This document shows positions 36,250 to 41,937 of a stretch of 41,937 bases of DNA, piece by piece; positions within the stretch are counted from its first letter, which is position 1, and every line of letters begins with the position of its first letter. The notes under the pieces were generated by a model that had not been told where the DNA came from, did not search any database, and saw only the letters and a list, made by a program, of their open reading frames with translations. Made by a program: the position numbers and the translations under genes. The stretch comes from Nonomuraea sp. SBT364. GTDB lineage: Bacteria > Actinomycetota > Actinomycetes > Streptosporangiales > Streptosporangiaceae. The DNA is taken from assembly GCF_001083785.1 (NCBI RefSeq), contig NZ_LAVL01000068.1, positions 1 to 41,937 of the forward strand, in the 5' to 3' direction.

Positions 36250-39200
36250 ATGTCTCCACGCACATCACCGCACGATCCCACCTCCTTCAGGCCCCGCCGC
36301 AGACGCGCGCTCCTGGCGGCCTCCGCCCTGGTGCTCGGCACCCTCCCGGTCCCCGGCGCCCCCGCCCTGGCCCAGGAACCCACCCCGGCCGCCCCGGCTC
36401 CCGGCCAGGTCACCGGGCCCGTCACGCTGACCGGACTGGGACCGGGCGACCACACGGTCACCCTGATCACCGGAGACCGGGTCCGGCTCAGCGACGCGGG
36501 CGGCGGCACGTACGCCGTGCGCCCGGAGGCGAACGTCCGCCCCGACGGCACCACCGCCCGGCTGTCCGCGCTCGCCACCCCGAAGGGCGTGTACGTCACC
36601 CCGAGCGACGCCGTGCCCGCCATCAACGCCGGCCGCCTGGACCGGGAGCTGTTCAACGTCACCTACCTGGCCGAGAACGGCTACACCGATGACAGGACCG
36701 AGCAGTTACCCGTCATCGTGCAGTACCCGGGGCAGCACACCGACCAGGCCGTCGCCTCGGCGGCCAAGGCCATCCCCGCCGGCGAGCCGGTGCTCACCCT
36801 GGAGAGCGTCAACGCCTCGGCGATCCGGGTCACCAAGGCCGAGGCGGGCGCGTTCTGGACCGCGGTGCGGGCCGTACCGGACAGCAAGGGCGTGAACGGG
36901 TTCGCCGGGCCGGACACGCTGCGCGGCGGGATCGCCAAGGTGTGGCTGGACGGCAAGGTCAAGGCCGACCTCGCCGAGAGCGTGCCGATGATCGGCGCGC
37001 CGCAGGCGTGGGCCGGCGGCCACGACGGCGCCGGTGTGAAGGTCGCCGTCCTGGACACCGGCGTCGACGCCGAGCACCCCGACCTGGCCGACCGGATCGC
37101 CGACAGCAGGTCCTTCATCCCCGGCCAGGAGGTGCGGGACGGCCACGGCCACGGCACCCACGTCGCCTCCACCATCGCCGGCTCCGGCGCGGCGGCGGGC
37201 GGCAAGCACAAGGGCGTCGCGCCCGGCGCGAGGCTGATCGTCGGCAAGGTGCTGTCCGACGAGGGCTCCGGCAGCGACTCCCAGATCATCGAGGGCATGG
37301 AGTGGGCCGCGGCCTCCGGCGCCAAGGTGATCAGCATGAGCCTCGGCGGCGACGCCACCGACGGGACCGACCCGATGAGCCAGGCGGTCAACGCGCTCAG
37401 CGCGTCGTCCGGCGCGCTGTTCGTGATCGCCGCGGGCAACGCCGGCGAGGCGGGCGCCGGGACCGTCGCCACCCCCGGCACGGCCGACGCCGCGCTGACC
37501 GTGGCCGCCGTGGACAAGAGTGACGCGCCGGCGGCCTTCTCCAGCCAGGGACCGCGGGTCGGTGGCGGCCTCAAGCCGGACATCGCCGCCCCGGGCGTGG
37601 CCATCGCCGCGGCGCGCGCCGCCGGCACGAGCATGGGCACCCCGCTCGACGAGCACTACACGGCCGCGAACGGCACCTCGATGGCCACCCCGCACGTCGC
37701 CGGGGCCGCCGCGATCATGGCGCAGCGGCACCCCGGCTGGACGGGCCCGCAGCTCAAGGCCGCGCTCATGTCGACCGCCAAGGACGACGCCCTCAGCGTG
37801 TACAAGCAGGGCGCGGGCCGGGTCGACGTGGCCAGGGCGTACACCCAGAAGGTCTTCGCCACCACCGCGGGGATCGACTTCGGCGCGGTCGAGAGCGGCG
37901 CCGAGCCCGCCACGCGCGAGCTGACCTACACCAACCTGGGCAGCGAGCCGGTCACGCTGACGCTCACCCCCGGCCTGCGCCGGTCGGACGGCGGCGCGGT
38001 CGAGGGCGGGCTGAGCGTCGCCGCGACGACGCTCACGGTGCCCGCCGGGGGTACCGCCTCCACCGCCGTCACCGTCACCCCCGAGACCCTGGCCGACCTG
38101 GACAACTACACCGGCGCCGTCACCGCGACCGCCGACGGCGTCCAGCTCCGCACCCCCGTGGGCGTCGTCCGCGAGGTGCCCAAGGCCACGCTCACCGTCC
38201 ACACCCTGGGCCGCGACGGCAAGCCGCGCAGCCCCTGGGCCCAGGACACCATCGACGTCTCCGGCGGCAAGGGCGTCATCGGCGGGGTCACCCTGACAGC
38301 CGAGGGCACCACGGTCGTCCGCGTCCCGGTGGGGATCATCAGCTTGACGCAGCTCATCGACTGGGTCGGCGACGACGACCGGAACAACCTGGCGATGCTG
38401 TCCGTGCCCCAGCTCACCGTCACCGAGGACACCGAGATCACGCTCGACGCCCGGAAGCTGACCGAGGTCCGGTTCAGCACCCCGCAGCCGGCCGAGCCGT
38501 TGAGCAACTTCCCCTACCTGGCCTATCAGCGGACCGTGGCCAACGGCACCGCCTACATGGGCTTCACGTGGCCCGATGACGCCTGGGCCCGGCTGTGGGC
38601 GCTGCCCACCGAGAAGGTCACCGAGGGCGCATTCCGCTTCCACACCCGCTTCACCCTCGGCAAGGCCGAGGTCGCGATGAGCGTGCGCGGACGGGACAAG
38701 CTCACCCTGCACCCGGCCTTGGCGCTGCACGGGATCAACACCTTCGGGGTGCACGAGCAGAGCGACGGCTTCCCCGACTTCCGGCCGTTCACCGGGACCC
38801 GCGACCTGGAGGTCGTCGACGTCGGCGAGGGCAGGCCGCAGGACCTGGCGGGCCGCGACCTGCGCGGCAAGCTCGTCCTGCTTGAGGTGCCGATGTCGCA
38901 GAACATGCTCGGCGACGCGTGCGGTGTCCAGATCGAGCGGATCGGCCCGATCCGCGACGCCGGTGCGGCCGCCATCGCGCACTTCCCGAAGCCCGGCACC
39001 GGCTGCGCGATCCCGATGGGCTTCACGCAGGCCCCGTTCACCGGAGAGGCCAAGCCCATCGGCGTCCCGACGGTGTCCCTGCCCTCCCGCGAGGCGCTCG
39101 GCCTGCGCGACCGGCTCGCGGGCGGCAAGCAGGTCACCATCCGGGTGACCGGCACCGAGGAGACGCCCTACACCTACACCTTCGCCCCCTACGAGGAGGG

Positions 39201-40317
39201 CCGGGTGTCCCGCTCGCTGCACTACACCTTCCGCGAGCGTGACCTGGCCAGGGTCGACCTGGACGTCCACGTCGTCGCCCCCCACCGCTACGACGACTGG
39301 CGGTACGCGCAGAAGGCCGACGACGTCATGCCGATGTCGACCGGGCTCACCGGGTGGGGCGGCCCCCGGCTCGCCCTCCAGGAACGCCGCGACTGGGTCG
39401 GACCGCTCGACGCCGGGATCCTCTGGTCGCACGGCATGGAGGAGATGCGCGGCACACCGGCGGACGCGCGGGTCCCGCAGTGGGCCCTGGAGGTGTTCGA
39501 CAAGCCGGTCCGCACCCGGCAGTCCTGGATGACCACGCCGTTCACCCCCGGCGCCGCGACCGGCTCGGACAAGGTCTACAAGCTCGCCGGGCCGGGCGCC
39601 AACCTCGCCTCGTTCTTCCGGTGCATGATCTGCGTCCAGGGCGGCAACCTGTGGGCCGAGTTCGAGCCCAGCTACGGCTCCCCGGGCGCCAGGAAGTACA
39701 GCGGCGGCTACTGGCCGACGACCGACCTGTCCAAGCCGGGCTTCGACGTCCGCCTCTACCGGGACGGCCGGGAGGTCCCGCGCGCCCAGGTCGGCGGCAC
39801 CACCGTGCTGCCGGTCTTCGCCCTGCCGGAAGCCTCCGGCAGCTACCGGCTGACCGCCAGGAACGACCAGCACGACGCCGAGTGGACGTTCACCACCCCG
39901 GCCGGGGCCGAGCGCCTGCCCGGCTCCTTCTGCTCACTCGAAGTGCTGTACGGCACGGCCGAGCCGTGCAAGCCGGCCCCGGTCGTGTTCGTCAGCTACG
40001 ACCTGGGCGACACGCTGGACGCCGCCAACAGCGTGCGCGCCGGTCGTCCGCACACCTTCACCGTCTCCCCCTACCACTCGCCGTCCCCGTCGAAGATGCC
40101 CGGCATCGCCGGCCTGAAGCTGTGGGCCAGCACCGACGACGGCGCCACCTACACGCCCGTCCCCGTCAAGCGCGACAGGGACGGCACCTACACCGCCAGG
40201 ACCCGCTACCCCGCCCTCTCCGCCACCAAGGGCGCCGTGACCCTCAAGGTCGAAGCCTGGGACAAGGCGGGCAACTCCCTCAAGCAGACCACTGTCCGAG
40301 CCTTCAGCCTGCGCTAG
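36250..40317 (+). CDS. Secreted subtilisin-like serine protease (S8), very large
   Basis: 1355 residues. The signal peptide (RRRRALLAASALVLGTLPVPGAPALA) has an Arg-rich start that could use the Tat or Sec route, with cleavage after ALA near residue 41. A propeptide of about 200 residues follows. The catalytic domain (about 245-535) has Asp269 in VAVLDTGVD, His304 in GHGTHVAS and Ser477 in NGTSMATPHVAG, plus the oxyanion Asn in AAGNAG. Beyond it are beta-sandwich-like regions and a PA-like insert near 860-980 (LRGKLVLLEVP, GAAAIAHFPKPG, IGVPTVSLPSREA). It probably degrades proteins outside the cell. AAAGGGCAG precedes ATG 36250. A strong hairpin ends the transcript. Confidence 0.95.
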   Translation: MSPRTSPHDPTSFRPRRRRALLAASALVLGTLPVPGAPALAQEPTPAAPAPGQVTGPVTLTGLGPGDHTVTLITGDRVRLSDAGGGTYAVRPEANVRPDGTTARLSALATPKGVYVTPSDAVPAINAGRLDRELFNVTYLAENGYTDDRTEQLPVIVQYPGQHTDQAVASAAKAIPAGEPVLTLESVNASAIRVTKAEAGAFWTAVRAVPDSKGVNGFAGPDTLRGGIAKVWLDGKVKADLAESVPMIGAPQAWAGGHDGAGVKVAVLDTGVDAEHPDLADRIADSRSFIPGQEVRDGHGHGTHVASTIAGSGAAAGGKHKGVAPGARLIVGKVLSDEGSGSDSQIIEGMEWAAASGAKVISMSLGGDATDGTDPMSQAVNALSASSGALFVIAAGNAGEAGAGTVATPGTADAALTVAAVDKSDAPAAFSSQGPRVGGGLKPDIAAPGVAIAAARAAGTSMGTPLDEHYTAANGTSMATPHVAGAAAIMAQRHPGWTGPQLKAALMSTAKDDALSVYKQGAGRVDVARAYTQKVFATTAGIDFGAVESGAEPATRELTYTNLGSEPVTLTLTPGLRRSDGGAVEGGLSVAATTLTVPAGGTASTAVTVTPETLADLDNYTGAVTATADGVQLRTPVGVVREVPKATLTVHTLGRDGKPRSPWAQDTIDVSGGKGVIGGVTLTAEGTTVVRVPVGIISLTQLIDWVGDDDRNNLAMLSVPQLTVTEDTEITLDARKLTEVRFSTPQPAEPLSNFPYLAYQRTVANGTAYMGFTWPDDAWARLWALPTEKVTEGAFRFHTRFTLGKAEVAMSVRGRDKLTLHPALALHGINTFGVHEQSDGFPDFRPFTGTRDLEVVDVGEGRPQDLAGRDLRGKLVLLEVPMSQNMLGDACGVQIERIGPIRDAGAAAIAHFPKPGTGCAIPMGFTQAPFTGEAKPIGVPTVSLPSREALGLRDRLAGGKQVTIRVTGTEETPYTYTFAPYEEGRVSRSLHYTFRERDLARVDLDVHVVAPHRYDDWRYAQKADDVMPMSTGLTGWGGPRLALQERRDWVGPLDAGILWSHGMEEMRGTPADARVPQWALEVFDKPVRTRQSWMTTPFTPGAATGSDKVYKLAGPGANLASFFRCMICVQGGNLWAEFEPSYGSPGARKYSGGYWPTTDLSKPGFDVRLYRDGREVPRAQVGGTTVLPVFALPEASGSYRLTARNDQHDAEWTFTTPAGAERLPGSFCSLEVLYGTAEPCKPAPVVFVSYDLGDTLDAANSVRAGRPHTFTVSPYHSPSPSKMPGIAGLKLWASTDDGATYTPVPVKRDRDGTYTARTRYPALSATKGAVTLKVEAWDKAGNSLKQTTVRAFSLR

Positions 40318-40324
40318 TGAGCAC

Positions 40325-40359
40325 GTGACCGCCCGGCGTCGCCGACGCCGGGCGGTCAC
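40325..40359. terminator. Bidirectional hairpin terminator
   Basis: GTGACCGCCCGGCGTC, loop GCC, GACGCCGGGCGGTCAC: a perfect 16-bp stem between two convergent genes, starting 8 bp after the subtilase stop. Its right foot contains the stop codon of the serine hydrolase gene (40356-40358). There is no U tract. Confidence 0.85.
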
Positions 40360-41369
40360 GCGTCCCGCGTCGGGCAGAACGCGGTCCCGTACAGGTCGTA
40401 GAAGGTCTTCAGGAAGTCGTTCCAGTCGCCGTTGATGTTGCTCACCAGCGTGCGGTCGCCCCGGCGGTCGCCCATCGCGTACGTCGTCGAGCCCTGGACG
40501 AAGCCGCCGCCGCCCCAGAGCGTGACGCCGCACGGCAGCTCCTGCGAGTAGACGCCCAGGCCGTACCCGGTGCCGGGCACCCAGTCCGCGCCCTCGGTCG
40601 AGACCGTCGTGAACATCTCCTCCTGCTGGGCCGGTGGCAGCAGGTCGCCGTCCAGCAGCGCCCGCAGGAACCGGTGCAGGTCCGAGGTCGTGGAGACCAT
40701 GCCACCGGCGGCCCCGGCCCAGCTCAGGTCCGCGCCGGTCACGTCGTGCACCTCGGTGGGCCCGCCCCCCTCGTCGAAGGCGGAGTAGTGCCGGGCGTGC
40801 GGCTCGCGGACCGTGTTGTCCTGGCCGGGCAGGTACGTGCCGGTCAGGCCCAGCGGGCGGGCGACGCGGCGCTCGATCTCGTCGGCGAGCGTCGAGCCGG
40901 TGACGCCCTCGACGATCAACCCGGCCAGGGTGTAGTTGACCTTCGAGTAGATGAAGCGCCCGCCCGGCGTCCCGGGGCGCGGCGGTTCCTGGCCGGGGAA
41001 GGCGTCGGGGAGCCCACTGGTGTGGTTGAGCAGCTGCCTGATGGTGATCGTGGTGCCGTCCCCACCGAGGTGGTCCTCGACCACGCCGGGCAGCCGGGTG
41101 GCCACCGTGTCGTCCAGGGTCAGTCTGCTCTCGGCCGCAAGCCCCAGGACGACCGTGCCGGTGAACGCCTTGGTGAAGCTGCCGATGCGGAAGTGCTCGC
41201 CCGGCTGCCGCTCGCGGCCGGTGGTCAGGTCGGCCACCCCGGCGGCGCCGAACCAGCTCTCACCCTGGCGGTCCCTGAGGTCGGCGACGACGCCGGGGCC
41301 GCCGTCGGTCACGGCGCGGTCGAGCGCGTGCTGGAGGCCGGCCTGGGCCGGGCCTGGGGACATGGACAT
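40356..41369 (-). CDS. Beta-lactamase-fold serine hydrolase (class C / DD-peptidase type)
   Basis: 337 residues. The SxxK motif is Ser64-Phe-Thr-Lys67 in FRIGSFTKAFTG. The general fold of R61-type DD-peptidases is followed throughout (LLNHTSGLPD, GGMVSTTSDLHRFLRALLDGDLL, TGYGLGVYS). The second motif, normally Tyr-Ser-Asn, reads Tyr141-Ser-Lys143 in IYSKVNYTLAG. The third, normally His/Lys-Thr-Gly, reads as GGG in LWGGGGFVQGS. There is no signal peptide, so the protein seems cytoplasmic. It is more likely an esterase or other hydrolase than a true beta-lactamase. ATG 41369 follows AGGAGG. A long palindrome covers its promoter. Confidence 0.9.
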   Translation of the reverse strand: MSMSPGPAQAGLQHALDRAVTDGGPGVVADLRDRQGESWFGAAGVADLTTGRERQPGEHFRIGSFTKAFTGTVVLGLAAESRLTLDDTVATRLPGVVEDHLGGDGTTITIRQLLNHTSGLPDAFPGQEPPRPGTPGGRFIYSKVNYTLAGLIVEGVTGSTLADEIERRVARPLGLTGTYLPGQDNTVREPHARHYSAFDEGGGPTEVHDVTGADLSWAGAAGGMVSTTSDLHRFLRALLDGDLLPPAQQEEMFTTVSTEGADWVPGTGYGLGVYSQELPCGVTLWGGGGFVQGSTTYAMGDRRGDRTLVSNINGDWNDFLKTFYDLYGTAFCPTRDA

Positions 41370-41406
41370 GGTGCCTCCTGAGGCATCGGAAGATGCAAGC
41401 AACCGT

Positions 41407-41433
41407 AGTTGACTATTTCCGCGATAGTCAACT
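41407..41433. promoter_or_regulatory. MarR-like operator over the serine hydrolase promoter
   Basis: AGTTGACTAT, 7-bp spacer TTCCGCG, ATAGTCAACT: perfect 10-bp arms. On the minus strand the left arm supplies a -35 TTGACT, followed after 18 bp by TACGGT as -10. A dimeric repressor bound here would block the hydrolase promoter. The stop codon of the next gene (41428-41430) lies inside the right arm. Confidence 0.7.
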
Positions 41434-41937
41434 TGAGTTGCTTAGCGTGATCCGCTGGTCGGCCGAGCCGGTGTAGGGGCCGTACAGGATGAACGCCGTC
41501 GGCGGGCGCTTGCCGGCGAACTCCTTGCCGATCGACAGGGCCTTGCCGGACGGGACGCTCACCAGCCGGGGCACGCCGTCGCTGAATCCCGGCCGGTGCC
41601 AGCGCTGCGCGGGGGCGGCGGAGCAGGGGGCGAGCCGGACCGCGAGCATGCCGCCGCCGTTGAAGGCGACGGAGTCGTACCGCTCGCCCGCCGTCAGGCA
41701 GCGGCCGCTGACGACGTTGACGAGCTGGAAGCGCTGGGGCCCGCCCCTCGTGCGCCAGGCCGTACGCGGGTCGGCGCACGGCAGCGCCGCCCGCTGGCCG
41801 CCCGCCGCCGCGACGCAACGGCCCGCGTACGTGAGCCGGGCGCCCGCGACCGCCCTCGGGACGGACGTCCGGGGAGACGCGGGCCTCGGGCTCTTCGCGC
41901 GGGTGGGTTCGCGTGTGGGGGTGGACCTGCCCGTGGG
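41428..41937 (-). CDS. C-terminal part of a protein with a ricin-type beta-trefoil domain (5' end outside window)
   Basis: 169 residues are visible, open to the right edge. The first 30 are a Pro/Thr/Ser/Arg-rich linker (TPTREPTRAKSPRPASPRT). The rest looks like a single ricin B-type fold: YAGRCVAAAGG, VVSGRCLTAGERYDSVAFNGG, PAQRWHRPG (Q-x-W signature), LVSVPSGKALSIG and a final DQRITLSNSS. Linker plus trefoil suggests a carbohydrate-binding or sensor tail, as at the end of secreted enzymes or membrane kinases. What precedes it is not in the window. Confidence 0.65.
   Translation of the reverse strand, partial: PTGRSTPTREPTRAKSPRPASPRTSVPRAVAGARLTYAGRCVAAAGGQRAALPCADPRTAWRTRGGPQRFQLVNVVSGRCLTAGERYDSVAFNGGGMLAVRLAPCSAAPAQRWHRPGFSDGVPRLVSVPSGKALSIGKEFAGKRPPTAFILYGPYTGSADQRITLSNSS

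Noticed and set aside
36706..39873. 1055-codon open frame on the minus strand opposite the subtilase
   Set aside because: It is the mirror of a gene with strong G/C third positions, has Arg/Gly/Ala/Asp composition, no motif and no ribosome binding site.
1..41937. Mobile elements, tRNA genes, CRISPR arrays, prophage or RiPP maturation enzymes
   Set aside because: I looked for transposase or integrase motifs, tRNA-like cloverleaf ends, regular spacer repeats and maturation enzymes and saw none. Without a computed search, short degenerate cases cannot be excluded.

Overview
The window is very GC-rich, has strong third-position G/C bias, many ATGA/GTGA stop-start overlaps, TAGRRT-like -10 boxes and several apparently leaderless starts. 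This is typical of a filamentous actinomycete. The mix of genes would suit Streptosporangiales (for example a Nonomuraea-like organism), but no rRNA or other marker gene here proves that. I see no tRNA, rRNA, IS element, CRISPR array or phage gene. No stretch without a gene exceeds 300 bp.

Layout. 0-6.1 kb: tail of an MFS permease, a spermidine-synthase-like protein, a MerR regulator, release factor 3 (prfC), an aldo/keto reductase behind a MerR-type promoter, and small unknown and membrane proteins. 6.1-7.5 kb: a LuxR-type regulator between two unannotated-looking small ORFs. 7.5-11.6 kb: a TetR regulator and two divergent operons around a YtrA-type GntR gene (PH-like protein, ABC ATPase and permease on one side; GntR and a DUF5808-like membrane protein on the other). 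11.6-16.6 kb: HxlR regulator with a quinone oxidoreductase, TetR, a YCII/DGPF protein with an ECF42-type sigma factor, and a PadR/RDD-membrane-protein pair. 16.7-22.3 kb: two drug-resistance type genes (a DHA2 MFS pump and an ABC-F protein), each behind its own tiny leader peptide and RNA hairpins, with a membrane Ser/Thr kinase and a TetR gene between them. 22.3-27.2 kb: a second DHA2 MFS pump with CsoR-like boxes, then a copper locus with another such box, a 22-codon remnant that looks like the end of copZ, a His-rich exported protein and the ATPase copA. 27.2-36.1 kb: an FAD monooxygenase divergent from a GntR-TetR double-HTH regulator, a divergent two-component pair whose kinase carries two sensor modules, an epoxide hydrolase and a large LuxR-type ATPase regulator. 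36.1-41.9 kb: a 43-aa acidic ORF, a 1355-aa secreted subtilase, a beta-lactamase-fold serine hydrolase and the end of a ricin-type lectin gene.

The window reads as a chromosomal accessory or stress-response region: about a dozen small regulator-plus-target modules, most with a recognisable palindrome in front, devoted to sensing and removing drugs, electrophiles and copper. The most notable signals are the two leader-peptide attenuators, the CsoR-like control of a drug-type MFS pump, the truncated copZ, the small peptides flanking the LuxR gene, the double-module histidine kinase and the acidic small ORF before the subtilase.
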